From assembly GCF_030445035.2 (NCBI RefSeq), contig NC_080690.1, positions 35,242,796-35,306,795 on the forward strand: a stretch of DNA of 64,000 bases. Direction: 5' to 3'. The stretch's first letter is position 1. Each line of letters begins with the position of its first letter. A program made the position numbers and the translations under genes. Below are positions 1-12,438 of the stretch, one piece after another. The stretch is from Dasypus novemcinctus. Its lineage: Eukaryota > Chordata > Mammalia > Cingulata > Dasypodidae. The notes under the pieces are model-generated. The model was not told the DNA's origin. It made no database searches and saw nothing but the letters and a program-made list of their open reading frames with translations.

Positions 1-835
1 TTTCTCTGAGATGCTGAACCCCTCCTGATGGCTTCTGAGAGTCCAGGTGGGCATTAACAGGAAATGGGCCTCGACCAAGCATCCTAGAAACTGAGGGTTG
101 ACCCCTGGCTACCATCTTCACCACCCCCTATCCAGTGCCCTCTTCTGCCCCCCAGGGTGGGGCACTCGGGCCCCCAAAGGCGGCCTGCCCAGCGTCTGCA
201 CAGTTCTCTTGGGGAGAAGAGAATCTTCTGCTTGCGACTCACCGGCCACTTTTGTGTAGCTTTGCCCACCCGTATGAAACCTGCCCCCCGGGACACCAAA
301 GGTGGGTTTCACCCCACTTCCCTGGAACGAGCTTCTACCGCCCATGCCATCATTTGTCATTGCACAGTTGCATATGGAGTGCCAACATCACGCTAGTTCT
401 TGAGTGGATGCTGGCTTTGTAAGACCTGAGAGCCCCCTCTGGGCTAAATATTTACATTTCGCCAGCTCTTTCATTGATTCTAGATTATTTGGAGGCAACG
501 CTAGTTCCTGGTGATGCTGTTTATAAAACGGCAGATGCTGCCATCTGAGGTGTTCTGGGCAGGAAAGGTTCTGCAAACCTGTGAGGGCTGAGGCTTCTCA
601 CCTCCTCCAAATATTCCAGTCTGTCCCCAGTGCTTCCCACAGCTCCTGTCTGCCCTGCCCCTAGGCAACATAGATGGCTACCAACAAAGCCAGACTTGGG
701 GGCTCCCCAACCCCCTTACCCTGCCCCCCCAAATACTGCTGGTTCTTAAAGCCCATAGTTAATCCTTTTGTTTTGTGTCACTCTCTTCTAGCTAAAAAAA
801 CAACTCAAATATGTAGATGCAAGAAACTTCTTCCT
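1..835. other. No gene seen
   Basis: GC-richer single-copy-looking DNA. Overlapping ORFs of 60-95 codons on both strands have no recognisable motif and no splice-site context. Confidence 0.4.
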
Positions 836-955
836 TCCTACTAGCCTTTTTCTTTCATTCTTTGTTTTTCTTTCTTTTTTTTCTCCCTTTTTTCTCTTTC
901 TTCTTTCTTTCTTTCCTCCTTTCATCTTTCTTTTTCCTCCTCCATCCCTTTCTTT
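836..955. repeat. Polypyrimidine low-complexity tract
   Basis: T/C-rich stretch (TTTCTTTC, TTCCTCCT repeats), simple sequence. Confidence 0.8.
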
Positions 956-959
956 GCAA

Positions 960-1560
960 AAATCTGTCCTGAGTTTCTACTATGTGTCAGGAACAGTTCT
1001 ATGAACCAGGAATAACAGAGTGAACAAAACAGATGAGGTCCCTCCTTAACGTGTGACAGGGAGAAAGTCTAGAAACAAACAGAGCTGAAGAAAATACACG
1101 ATGGTGGCTGAGACCTAGAATGCTGGGGAAGCCCCATTGGCCAGGCACTCAGGGAAGTCCTCTCGGAGACCTCTTTATGTTGAGAGACCAAAAAGCTGCA
1201 AAAGACTAGGCCCTGCAAGAGTCTGGGAGGAGTGTCTTAGGTCCTTATGTAGAGGGAGCAGCAGTTGGGTGGGCAGGTAGGAGGGAGGTGTGACAGCAGG
1301 AAGGGCAGGGTTGTGAGCACAGCGGACAGGGAGAGGGGGCTGGTGGAAGAGGAGGGGGTGAGGATGTAGACAGAGGTCTACTCTATAAAGAGTATGGATT
1401 TTATTCTCAACACAGTTGGGAGCCATGGAAGGTTTTATACCCTTATTTGAATTTCGAAGGAGGGTCTCTCTAGCTGCTGAGTGGAGAATGGTGGCCAGGG
1501 ATGGAGCAGGACCTGGTCAGAAGTCCATGGAGCTGCTTAGAAGAGCTGAAGTGGAAAGTG
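960..1560 (+). repeat. Ancient interspersed repeat (same type as 44290-45700)
   Basis: 'TTTCTACTATGTGTCAGGAA', 'CAGGAATAACAGAGTGAAC', 'AGTATGGATTTTATTCTCAA', 'GGGAGCCATGGAAGGTTTTA' and 'TAGCTGCTGAGTGGAGAATG' are conserved blocks of an old, widespread mammalian repeat. Family name not fixed. The 98-aa ORF at 1416-1712 falls in it and is not a gene. Confidence 0.5.
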
Positions 1561-2880
1561 AGGAAGAAGAGAGCAAGCTTCTCTCTGAGGTGGGAGATGA
1601 AGGGCTGGTGGGAAAACCAAGGGTGGTGGTAAAGACAGGTCTAAAGAGAAACCACACCAGAAGAGTCTGGGGGCATTTTCAGATTCTGAAAAAAAAAGTG
1701 AAAAAAAATTGAAGAGTACATGAAATGTTTTCTCGTTCTTTACAGATATCATTGCTCTTGCTCAGCAAATTGCCTAAACTGCCCAGTCCTGCTGGGAATC
1801 CAGCTTAGGACTTCTCTCTCTCTTTCAAAGTCGGTCAAACCTGCTCTCCTGATCAGTCTGTGAGCTGGACTCAACACTTGACTTGAAAACAACACAGATT
1901 ACAATTGTTCTTCAGTATGCCCCCAAACATCACCCTGTCATCCAAAAGATGACTGTAGTGTACGCAACAAGAGCAATCCCTAGTCCTCAAAATCCAGTTA
2001 CGGGGTTTGAGACACCCTCCTCCACCTCACCCACACGTATTAATCCCCAGAGATGATGATTTTTCAAGCAGAAGAACAAGCTCTATTTTTAGCCATATGA
2101 ACTTTTTCTGTTAATTTGGGAAAGGATCATAAATTGACACTTCAGTCTCCTCTTTGTGCATGGTAAGTTCTTTGGGCCTCATCTTTTTCTTCTGTATGAA
2201 GGGCAAAATGATGGCTAACGTTCACGTCTGTGTTGACGCTCTACATCCTTTCTGAGAGGAAGCAATGCCATGGCAGATTCATCAACACTAACGGGGGGTG
2301 AAAGAGACCACTGTGAGCAAACAGGGAGGACCCTGCCCCTAACTGTGTCATGGGTCCGGGGGCTGCAGTGACCAGGCAGGAATCAAATGAGAGGGAAAGG
2401 CCAGGGGCAGGGCGGTCTGGCTGCTGTGAAGCACACACATTGCTGCGTGTAATTACATTTTCCCAACTTATCTCATTGTTTTGGTCACCTGGGGTCTTTG
2501 CAAAGCCTTCATTACTTTTCAACTGTCTGACTTTTTCTGTTTTTTTAAATTTTTTCCTGTTACCTTCAGTCTTTCAAATGAGCTCAGTGACTCAGCCATT
2601 TGACTTCTTATTAATTCCAGGCTTTCATGTCCTATCTGCCCATTCTCTTTCCTGCTTCTCAGAAGTCTGAGCAACCACAAATATTAAACCACTGTCGGTT
2701 ATTCCCTGCCGCCTCTACTTCTAAACTACCATGGTTCCCAGTCACCCTCCACTCATCATATTTCCTATGCTGAGAGCTCTGAGTCCCACTTCCAGACTGG
2801 AAAGAGCATTCTGGTTTCTGCATGCTTCCTAAAAAATTAAAAAGCATCCTGACCCCTACGAAAGCAGGTAAGTTGAACAT
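1561..2880. other. No gene seen
   Basis: Unassigned mixed-composition DNA. The overlapping ORFs here are chance ORFs. No repeat was recognised with confidence. Confidence 0.4.
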
Positions 2881-2884
2881 ACAA

Positions 2885-3085
2885 GATTTTGCTAATAAGT
2901 CACAAAGTTTCTGGGACAGAAGGGACTTCAGAATTATCCAATGCAGCCTTTCTCTCCACCATATCATCCCCACAGAGTGGCCATCTAGCCTGTGCTCAAT
3001 CGCCTCCCAGGATGGGGTGCTTGCTTCCTCCAAGGGCAACCCATTCCCCCTGCAGATGTATCTGGTTGTTAGGGAGTTCTTTAAG
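2885..3085 (+). repeat. Possible L3/CR1-like ancient LINE fragment
   Basis: 'GACAGAAGGGACTTCAGAAT', 'CCAATGCAGCCTTTCTCTCC', 'GGGCAACCCATTCCCCCTGC', 'TGTTAGGGAGTTCTTTAAG' resemble a common old CR1/L3-type repeat. Weak call. Confidence 0.35.
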
Positions 3086-3985
3086 TCAAGATCTGCTCCC
3101 TCTCTCTTCTACTTCTTGACCCTGGATTTAGCCCGTGGATCCACACAAAAGAAGTTGATACTCCCCTTTGATACGACAACCCTTCCAATTTGAAGATAAG
3201 AATAACAACTCCCGCCTACCCCCACATCCACCCCCCAACCCCACCCTGGATTTTCTCTACCCCCAGTACCTTTAAGTAAGTCTTAAAGGACTGGTTCCAA
3301 ATCGAAGCCCCTGGAATTGCCTTTGGAATTCGGCAGCCGCCAGGAGCCTCAAAGCTAATTGCCTAAGAGCCACAGGGTCACATTTCATCCCTGCCTCAGC
3401 CACCGACTTTCTCCCATTTCATTTATCCGGTTTGTATCGATTGCATCCTGGTGAAATGAAAACATTTGCACAGCTTCCCCACCCCTGACAGACCTGCCTG
3501 CTGTCTCTCCCCAGGACAGGGCATAACCACTCGCCATCACTCAGGAAGGTGCTCGAGAGTCACTTCTCGCAGCTGTGGGATCACGCCGCGCGTATTCAGG
3601 GCGGCTCATGGAAGGTGTTACCTCTACAGGGAGCCACAAAACCAGCGCCTTGGGATCACCTTGAGCCCCCGGTCAGGTTCTATCAGGTCCACCCAGTGCT
3701 TTGCAGATCAGGAAACTTCACATAAAAATCTGAAATTCTGGCTCCTCCTAAAACATTGGGGGTCCTCTCTGGCCACTCTGAGTTTGGGAGAGGACATGAG
3801 TGCAACTTCCCATCTGCTCACACATTTACATGTTGGTCTGGCCTTTGCGTTACTGGAGAGTGTGCACTGCTAACTCGTCAGCAGCGCTGGCTGGGAGTAA
3901 TCCCTTTGTCAGCCACAGTCACCCAAGGCTCGCCATCTAGGTGTCACTGGACTTCGTCTGACCCCTGCCTGCATGACAGCTGCCA
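3086..3985. other. No gene seen
   Basis: Unassigned DNA with a few CpGs near 3545-3610 (CTCGAGAG, CGCCGCGCG) but no CpG island. ORFs lack recognisable domains. Confidence 0.4.
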
Positions 3986-3989
3986 GCTG

Positions 3990-4165
3990 TTTTCTGACCA
4001 CACCCAGCACCTTTGGCCCCCCTCGTCTTTCACATGCCATTCCCTTTGCCTAAGACACCCCCACCCCCCATTCTCTGCTAACCCCAATGTCCATCCTTCA
4101 TTATGCAGCTTTGGTATCCCTTTCTCCAAGCACATAGTTCCGACACACTCTCCTCTGGGTTCCCA
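3990..4165 (+). repeat. L2 LINE 3' fragment
   Basis: 'CATGCCATTCCCTTTGCCTA' and 'CATTATGCAGCTTTGGTATC' match the C-rich L2 3' end pattern of the 'tgttccctctgcctggaa' type. Degenerate. Confidence 0.5.
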
Positions 4166-6759
4166 AGAGGCGTGTTTGTTCTTGTGTCTTTCCTACGTGG
4201 GAAACAAGAGCACGCACAGCCCCTGCCCTCAGCAGAGCTTAATCTCCGCTTGGTGATCCAGATCCACACCTGTGAAACAGAAGAAACTATAATCTGATCA
4301 AATACTTATTACCCCTTAAAGGATTTTAGAGTTTGAAAATGTGTTCACATCTGTGCGGTCCTTTAATATTATCCAGACATAAACTAGGGAGGCAAATGAC
4401 AAAAAGTGAGTCAGGCTGCACAGACCAGAAGCAGACTTTGGTGTGACGTTGTCCATCTCAGTGCTCGGCCTGCTGGTTTGGAGATTCTGAAGGAGATGAA
4501 GCTGTTGCAGCTCAGCAGGCCTTGATTCCAACAAGGCCTGGCCACGAGCATCCTGGCCTGCATGGCCACGGCTCTCAGGGTCCCAGCCTGGGAAATGGGG
4601 CCTCCACGCTTTTCCTGGGGTCCAGAGTCACCTGAGATATGCAGCTCCAGAGTAACCAGACCAAATCCTACGAGCATTTAGCAACGGGCAGTTTCCACAT
4701 GTTTACACACACGACACGGGCCAGGGACTGGGGACAAACTCAAACCTGCCAGCAACTTCTTGTTGATGGAAGGGGAGGGGGCACCATGAAATTGTTGCCT
4801 CCACCATTTGGGGAGCCCAGGCTGCAGCTAGCTTTGCTTCTAAGAGGCTGCTTCTAGAGCAGCTTTGCTGCTCTAAGAGGGAACACTTTGGCAGTGTTCA
4901 TAACCTTCCAGATGTAAATCAAGTCCCCACCCATTGTTCTTGGGTAGTCACACCCCAGTGAAGAAACACAAAAGCAGGTGCTAGAGGTTGAGACGTCAAC
5001 ATAAATGGATGTATCTTGGCATGGCCTTGCTCTGGAAGACCGACTGGTTGTTTGCTCTTGGCACACAAGTGTCTTTTTTTTTTTAAGTTTTTACTCTCAG
5101 TAGATTCCAAGATCAAAAACCCTTCACACCCTGCTCTCCCTGTTCCAACACACATGTACTCAGAGATGCAGGCTTAGCCTTCTTTCTCCCTTGTGCCTGC
5201 AAAATGGAACTGAACGTAATGAACTGAACTTGGTGCAGCGGTTCTTGGCTTTAGTTAAAGAGGAATAGTTAGATTTGGGTGGCTCTGTGGTACTTCATGG
5301 ATTGTCCTACTTAGGTCATGGAGCCAAACCCCTCCATGAGGAGTAATGGAGGATGCCTCCCGGAAGGGCATGACAGCTCCTATCAACCGTCCTAGGTGAG
5401 AAGGGGTGGTAGCTTCAGCCTGATGGGGGAGGAGCTCCTCTTTCCCCTTTGGGTCTGATGGTGGAGGGGCCCTGGGTGCCTAAGAGGGGGAGTTGCAGGG
5501 ACTTCCCTCTGAGAGATGGGCCCCACCCTGCAGCACTGTGGCAGCTGACTGGCACTTCCACAGAAAAATGTGGTCATTAGAGGCAGCAGGACTTCCAGAG
5601 TGAGGTCTGGTGGCCAGTTGTGAGTGTTCTTGTTTTCAACATAATTCCCTCCGTGGGCCTCCAGACTTCAGGAGCATTTTGGTGGAAGCCATGCTTTGTG
5701 GAACCAGGGAAGGGGCAGTCTTCACTCTGGGGAAGGGGATACAGAAAGGGGCTGGCAGCCCAGAGGAATGAGGGACCTGAGCAGCGGCCCTCAAAAGAAG
5801 GTGCAGATGACCAGCAGGATGGGCTTGTTGGGTGGAGGTTATCAGAAAGACTGTGGGTCCCAACCTCATGGAAGTCACTGGTTTTTAATAGTTCCAGAGA
5901 ACAAAGCCTTAAAGTGATATCCTAGTTTGCACTCCTAGTCAACGTTTGGGGCGTGGGTGGTTTGTGTGGGAGACAGTCCCAGGGAGCAGGAGAGAAGGAA
6001 CAGGGAGAGTGACCCAGAGAATGAGGAAAAGCCCACACAGGGTGTGTTAGGAGGGTTGTCTTGGGAGAAGGTGTACTTGTGCCAGCTCCTTTGAGAAGTG
6101 TGCAGAGTGCCTCCCAGCATTGTCCCTGGAGGATGGGAGGCAGGACGTTTGTTTAGCAGCTCCCACCCCCCTGGTTGGAGGTTGCCTCTAACGGCATCAA
6201 CTACCTCTCTTCTTCCAGACTGTGCCCAAGCCAGGAGGGCTGACAGCATGGAGGAGGCCCTGAGGCAGAAAGCAGGAAGGTATACTATGTCCTCTTATAA
6301 TTGTGCACTGCCAGCAAAAGGTGAGTCTGAGCCCACTGAGGACTCCCCATTGCAGCTCAGCCTGAAATCCAGGGTGGGTTGAGTGGCCATGATGCCCAGC
6401 ACCAAAGGGCCCAGTTGGGCACAAAGGGAAGGCAGCCTGTGAAGAGCCAGCGATGCTTCCTACCCCAGCCCGACCCCCATCAAATCCAGCAAGCAGGCCC
6501 TGGCAGCGGTGGCAGAAACAGCTGCCTCTTTCCTCAGGGCTGGGTCGAGTCACAGGGCAGGGCTGGGGTGACCGCCAGCCTTGCTGCCTGGCTTGATGTG
6601 GTACTGGAAGAGCAAGATGGCGGAACACCTTCCTGGAGGTGGCTCGATCACCCTGGAGAAGCTCTCGGCAGTGCTGAGATTGGCACCTTGTTCTTTTAGT
6701 CAGAACCGTGGGTAGAGGTCAGAGGTCATGAGCAGTCAGTTCTTCTGGGTTCTCTGTGA
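4166..6759. other. No gene seen
   Basis: Mixed-composition DNA, locally G-rich (5400-5800, 6380-6600). ORFs up to 143 codons occur on both strands and overlap each other, as expected by chance in GC-richer DNA. No repeat was securely identified. Confidence 0.4.
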
Positions 6760-7070
6760 CTGTGGCAGACCTGTCAGCCTCTCAATTCTTAAGATAAAGT
6801 CTAGAATCCCTAACCTGGTCCACAAGGCTCTTCATGGTCTTGTTCCTGTCTTTCTAGGCTCTTCTCTCCTGTTCCCCCTCCTCAAGTTGATACCACCAAC
6901 ACTGGTCCTCTTCATTCCACCACTGTGCATAGACTGGACTCTCTGCCTGAGATGTTTTTTCTCCTCTGATTGAAGAATGCTACTTTGTCAGGTCTCACTT
7001 CAAACTCCTCTTCCTCAGTGCTGGCACCTAGAAGACATTCATTCAACATTGATTTTGTTGACTTGGCCAG
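6760..7070 (+). repeat. L2 LINE 3' end
   Basis: 'AAGATAAAGTCTAGAATCCC', 'GGTCCACAAGGCTCTTCATG', 'TCACTTCAAACTCCTCTTCC' and 'ATTCATTCAACATTGATTTT' follow the L2 3' UTR order. Confidence 0.65.
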
Positions 7071-8385
7071 GGCCTGGCCAGATGTGCTGCTATAGGCAGG
7101 AGGGAGCTAGAAAGTACCCTATGGAAGACATTGTCTACCCTGAGGATTGGCCAGTTGCAGAAATAGAGCCCTGAGAGAGAGTAGTCCCATTCTTCTCCAG
7201 TAGAGCCCTGAGGATCTGAGGGGCTATTGCTGAAGCTTGTCCAGCTACATATTTGGAAATAACACATTTACAAAAAGTATCAAGGTCTCTTTCACTTCCG
7301 GCTATGGCTGCCTCCAAGCTGACAGCCAAAGGATGACAACAGTAAAATCAATTGAGATGTTGCCATGAATGGTCCAAGGCCAACATGGCCCTTCAGCCCA
7401 TCCTGACCCATCAATATGTCCATCAGAGGCACCCTGAGAGGCCATCGGCTGCATTTCCCAACCCTGTTCAATCTGCAGAATGCTGCTCTGGCCTGCATGC
7501 GCCCCAAGTACTTCTGATGACAGCACGTGGGCCCTCTCTGGGCAGTAAGTGGTTGGGTATTAGCTCAGGCCCCTGGGACCTGTCATTTCAGGTTTTTCCC
7601 CTAAAGAAAAGTAAATGTCATGAGTTGTTCCAGATGTAGGCTTGAAGCTTTCTGGTGGCTTCTCTTGACTGGGCTCAGATAGAAGGATCCTCAAGTTCTA
7701 GTGGTTTTCTTTCCTAATGTGATACAACCTCAACCTCAGACCAAATCCATTCAGGTCAGATAACATAATCACATTTAGATTTTTTCCCTAGTATACTAGT
7801 ATAAAAAAAAAATAAAAGTTGATTCCTATTACGATGGATTTGTTAGTGAATGTTGGGGGTGTAAGGAAGAAGCTACAATTTAGCATATCTTTGTAACTCA
7901 AGAAACAAAAATGGTTGATTCAAGCTTTAGAAAATGAGCTTGATTTTTTTCCGGGTTGGAGCTCTCACTCGCAGTATTTACGTATCCCTTTTGACAAGAA
8001 TGGAAAGCATGCTTGCTTTGAGGAAGGCACTTTAGCAGCCTCATTGGAAGTTGTCAACAGGACTTCAACAATAACCCCCACCCTCACTAAAGTGCATTGA
8101 GAGCTTTGCCATTTGACTAGGCCTGGGGTCAGTCAGAGCGTTCCCTTATTCCATTTCCCCTTGGCTGCCCTTTGAGGGTGGTTGGGAGAATGAGCGCCCA
8201 TCTTTCCCATTCCCACCGGGACTACCTCTGCCTCTCTCCACACATCTGTAAAATAGAGTCCCAGGGCATTAGGATGACAAGCCAGGCAAGACTTTTCTGA
8301 GCTCTGAGTGCCTTGGTAGAAAGATATCCGAGTATATCCATCAGAGGCTCCAGATTCCCAAAGCCCAGGCAATAATGTCAGCTTT
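7071..8385. other. No gene seen
   Basis: Unassigned DNA; ORFs short and overlapping. Confidence 0.4.
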
Positions 8386-8389
8386 AGAG

Positions 8390-8650
8390 AAAGCATTTTA
8401 TATTTGCATGGGATTTCACACTTTGCAGGGTTTTTTCTTGCTCTTGCACACACACACTCAGGAATTTGGTCTGAATCGACTCTTGCAAAATCTCTCACCA
8501 GGGCTATATAGATGAAGTAATACCACGTTTTGCAGATGACGACACTGAGTCCTGAGGGGAGGGATAAACGATGTAACAACACATCAGTGGATGAACCAGG
8601 CCCTACCTAGAGTCTGAGAATTCTGACCTCAGTGCTCTTTTCTCTGCATT
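8390..8650 (-). repeat. MIR SINE, diverged
   Basis: 'GCATTTTATATTTGCATGGG', 'GTTTTGCAGATGACGACACT' and 'GATGTAACAACACATCAGTG' follow the antisense MIR order (tttacagatgaggaaactgag...). Confidence 0.55.
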
Positions 8651-9369
8651 ACAGGCTCATTTAGAGGAAGGTGAGCAGAAGCAAAATGGAAGCTTGCGAT
8701 GACAGAGAAGGGAGCTTGAGGACGGGCACTGCCTGGATTCCTTTGCTTGCTTTTGCCTTCTGTGGCCTCTTCTGGGTGCACCTCCCCACCATGACCCAAG
8801 GTGCGTGGAAGGCCTGGCCCCAAGGCTGCGAGCAAGGTTTCTGGGAATAAACAAAGCTCTTCCTCCATCTCCCCTCTCCACACTGTTCCTACCCGGGAAC
8901 CGTGCGTCACAGCTGCCCGTGATTGTGCTGGGGCTGGGCAATGTCCACAGGAACTCATCCATAAACCCACAAACAATGGATGAGGACGTGCAGGCCTCTG
9001 ATATGGCTCAAGGGGAGCAGGATAAAGGGGGGCTCCACTCCGGGTCACATCGCCATTTTGACTGCCTTGGGTGGCTTCCTGAGTGCCCAGAGCACTCTCC
9101 CATCTCTTCTCGCATCTGATCTCCCCAAGGCCCTGTGCCATAGACTAAGCTCAGGGAGATGGAAGTGACTTCATGGGGGCGTGTGGGACCTGGCACCGCT
9201 AGCCCCTGTGGAACTTGGAGTCCTAGGCCAGCTCTGTCCCTGTGCTCGGGGACCTTGAGGAGGTCTCTTCACCTCACAGGGTCTCGGCTTCCCCACTCAT
9301 AAGAGGGCTATTGCTCCTTTTGAGAAACTGCTCAAGTCCAAAGGGGCAGCCTCTCTTTTTCCTTTCTGT
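8651..9369. other. No gene seen; possible MIR fragment
   Basis: GC-rich. 'GGGGACCTTGAGGAGGTCTC' (9248) and 'TTCACCTCACAGGGTCTCGG' recall a plus-strand MIR core. Overlapping ORFs at 8629-9141 are compositional. Confidence 0.4.
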
Positions 9370-11962
9370 TTTTTTTTTTTTAACTTTATTTCTTTCAACT
9401 TCAAAAAATAAAATAACAGATAACAGGCAGTTTAACCAATTTTGGAAGCATTACTTTTAAAAATCCTGTCCAGGCACATTTGTCTTATTTAATCCTGAAA
9501 ACAAACTCAATTGTTTCTCTAGTGTTCCAAAAGATGAATAAATGAGTACAGATTGGTTAAATTACATTACCAAGGTCTCCTTATTAATGAAGAAAATGAA
9601 AAAAAAAATGCTTGATCATGTTCACATTCATAAAACTAAATCCTGTATTCTTTTTTTGACCTTTAGCATCGATATAGTACCTTCTGCTAACTATAATCTA
9701 TCAGTTACATTAGTTGTATTTTTCTCATGTATCATTATATTCTTAATACTTGGTAATAGAGGGACATTCTTGTATTTGCAGTATTAACCACAATCCTCAT
9801 CTATGACTGAAATCACTGTTATACAGTTCCTAGATTATCTTCTGTCTTTCAATTAACATTAACCTCCTAGATTACCCTTTTCAGCCATAATCACATTTAA
9901 AATCATTAGTGTTGATTATACTCACCTTAATGTTTTACCATCAGCTCTAACCATTTCCCCATATTTACATCCCCCTTATTAAACATTCTATGTACATTCA
10001 GCATCAGATCCCCTTTTTCAGCTCACATTCTGTCTCCTATTAACCTATAATCTATTGTTTAACTCCATAAATGTATTCATTTTATTTAGTTCATACAAAA
10101 TTTGTCCTTTTGTGTCTGGTTTATTTCACTCAATATCCTCAAAGTTCATGCATGTTGTCATATGCACCCCCCAGTTCATTTCTTCTTACAGCTCAATAGT
10201 ATTCCATCATATGTATATACCGATTTTATTTATCCGTTCATCAGTTGGTGGACACGTAGGTTGTTTCCATCTTTTAGCAATTGTGAATAACACCACTATG
10301 AACATCAGTGTGCAAATATCTGTTCATATCCTTGCTTTCAGTTCTCCTGAATATAGTCACAGTAGAGGGGTTATCGGCTCACATAGCAGTTCTATATTTA
10401 GCTTCCTGAGGAACCGCCAAACTGTCTTCCAAAGAGGCTGTGCACCATTTTACACTCCCACCAACAGTGAAGGAGTTTTCCCTTTTCTCTGCATCCTCTC
10501 CAGCACTTGTAGTTGTTTGGTTTTTTCCCCCATAATGGCCATTCTGTTTGCATGAAGTGATGTCTCATTGCTATTTTGATCTGCATTTCCCTAATAGCTA
10601 AAGATGTTGAGCAGGTTTTCATGTGCTTTTTGACCATTTGCATTTCCTTTTTGGAAAAATGTCTATTTAAGTCTTTTGCCCATTTTAAAATTGGGTTGTC
10701 TTTTTATCGTTGAGTTGTATGATCTCTTAATATGGAAATCAAACCCTTATTGGATATGTGGTTTGAGAAAATTTTCTCCCATTGAGTAAGCTGCTTTTTC
10801 ACCTTTTTAACAAAATCATTTGAAGCACAACAGTGTTCAATTTTGAAGAGGTCCAATTTATTTACTTTTTCTTTCAGCACTTGTGTTTTGGGTGTAAGGA
10901 ATAAGAAACCACCAGCTAACAGAAGATCTTGAAGATGTTTCCCTACCTTTTCTTTTAGGAGTTTTACGGTTCTACCTTTTATATTTAGATCTGTGATCCA
11001 TTTTGAATTAATTTTTGGATAAGGTGTGAGATAGGGGTCCTCTTTCTTTCTTTTGGATATGGATATCCAGTTCTCCTGGCACCATTTGTTGAATAGACTG
11101 TTCTGACTCAGCTGGGTCAGTTTGTCAGCCTTGTCAAAAATCGTTTGACTGGGGAATGGATGTGGCTCAAGAGGTTGAGCACCTGCTTCCCACATGGGAG
11201 GTCCTGAGTTCAGTTCCTTATGCCTCCTAAAAATAAAAATATAAAACAAACAAACAAACAAAATAACTAAGTCAGGGGAGCCCATGTGGCTCAGTGGTTG
11301 AACGCAAGGTTCCCAAATATAAGGTTTAGGGTTCACTTTCTGATTCTGGAACCTCACAAAAAAAACAAAAGTAAAAATCATTTGACCATAGACGTAAGGG
11401 TCTATTTCTGAATACTCAATTTGATTCCATTCAATCTGTCTATCTTTATTCCAGGACCATGCTTTTTTTTTAAAAATATCATTGTAGTTAAGTAATATGC
11501 TTTATAGAGGGGAAGTGAGAGTCTTCCAACTTAGTTCTTCTTTTTAAAGATATTTAGGCTATTTGGGGGCCCTTACCCTTTCAGATAAATTTGATAACTG
11601 GCTTTTCCAATTCTGCAAAAATTGGAATTTTTATTGGGGTTGCCTTGAATCTGTAAGTCAATTTAGGTAAAATTGACATCTTAATGATATTTAGTCTTTC
11701 AATCCATGAACACGGAATATATTTCCATTTATTTAGGTCTTCTTTGGTTTCTTTTAGTAATGTTTTGAAGTTTTCTGAATTTAGGTCCTTTATGTACTGG
11801 GTTAAGTTTATTCCTAAATATTTGATTCTTTTAGTCGTATTATAAATGGAACTTTGTTTTACTTCCTCCTCAGTTTGCTTATTAGTAGTGTATAGAAATG
11901 TTATTGATTTTTGCATATTAATCTTGTATCCCACCATTTTGCTGAAGTTGTCTAGAGGCAGC
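9370..11962 (-). mobile_element. 5'-truncated L1 (ORF2 3' part and 3' UTR)
   Basis: Minus-strand L1. Its poly(A) tail is the T run at 9370-9382, and the truncated 5' end is near 11962. ORF2 translation at 12051-11581 includes [17 protein letters not shown] and [14 protein letters not shown]. At 11135-10704 it includes LFNKWCQENWISISKRKKED and HLQDLLLAGGFLF. Both are L1 reverse-transcriptase and C-terminal signatures. The element is interrupted by a dimeric SINE at 11150-11372. Several stops and frameshifts. Confidence 0.85.
11150..11372 (+). repeat. Dimeric tRNA-derived SINE (DAS-like)
   Basis: Two tRNA-derived monomers in tandem: ATGGATGTGGCTCAAGAGG... from about 11156, and GGAGCCCATGTGGCTCAGTGG... 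from about 11277. They are separated by an A-rich (AAAC)n linker and end in an A tail. Each has box A-like and box B-like (GGTCCTGAGTTCAG, GGTTTAGGGTTCA) segments. Flanked by AAAAATCGTTTGAC (11136-11149) and AAAAATCATTTGAC (11373-11386), a target duplication with one mismatch. It sits inside the L1 at 9370-11962. Confidence 0.85.
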
Positions 11963-12015
11963 CTCTTTTTTTTTTTTTTACAGTACTTGAGAACGATTTT
12001 TAAAAAGTACTTCTT

Positions 12016-12424
12016 GGGAAGCAGATTTGGCCCAATGGATAGGGCATCCACCTACCACATGGGAGGTCCACAGTTCAAACCCTGGGCCTCCTTGACCCGT
12101 GTAGAGCTGGCCCATATGCAGTGCTGATGTGGGCAAGGAGTGCTGTGCCACGCAGGGGTGTCCCCTGCGTAGGGGAGCCCCATGCACAAGGAGTGTGCCC
12201 CATTAGGAGAGCCGCCCAGCGCGAAAGAAAGTGCAGCCTGCCCAAGAATGGGGTCGCACACATGGAGAGCTGACACAGCAAGATGGCGCAACATAAAGAA
12301 ACACAGATTCCTGGTGCCACTGATAAGGATAGATGCAGTCACAGAAGAACACACAGCAAATGGCACAGAGAGCAGACAAGTTGGGGGGGAGAGAAATAAA
12401 TAAAAAATAAATAAATCTTTTTTA
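12016..12424 (+). repeat. Long tRNA-derived SINE (DAS-like, ~400 bp)
   Basis: Starts GGAAGCAGATTTGGCCCAATG, with a box B-like GGTCCACAGTTCAAACCC, and then has a long unrelated body and an (AAATA)n tail. Perfect 14-bp target duplication AAAAAGTACTTCTT at 12002-12015 and 12425-12438. ORFs within it are fortuitous. Confidence 0.9.
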
Positions 12425-12438
12425 AAAAAGTACTTCTT

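Noticed and set aside
3540-3620. CpG cluster as a promoter island
   Set aside because: Only a few CpGs over 80 bp, with no extended island or adjacent exon.
3756-4256. 166-codon plus ORF
   Set aside because: No domain, no splice or promoter context, overlaps ORFs in other frames and an L2 fragment; chance ORF in GC-richer DNA.
8629-9141. 170-codon minus ORF
   Set aside because: GC-driven open frame overlapped by four other ORFs; no motif, partly MIR-like sequence.
10055-10555. 166-codon plus ORF with hydrophobic stretches
   Set aside because: Antisense to L1 ORF2 and its 3' UTR; the L1 protein reads on the minus strand.
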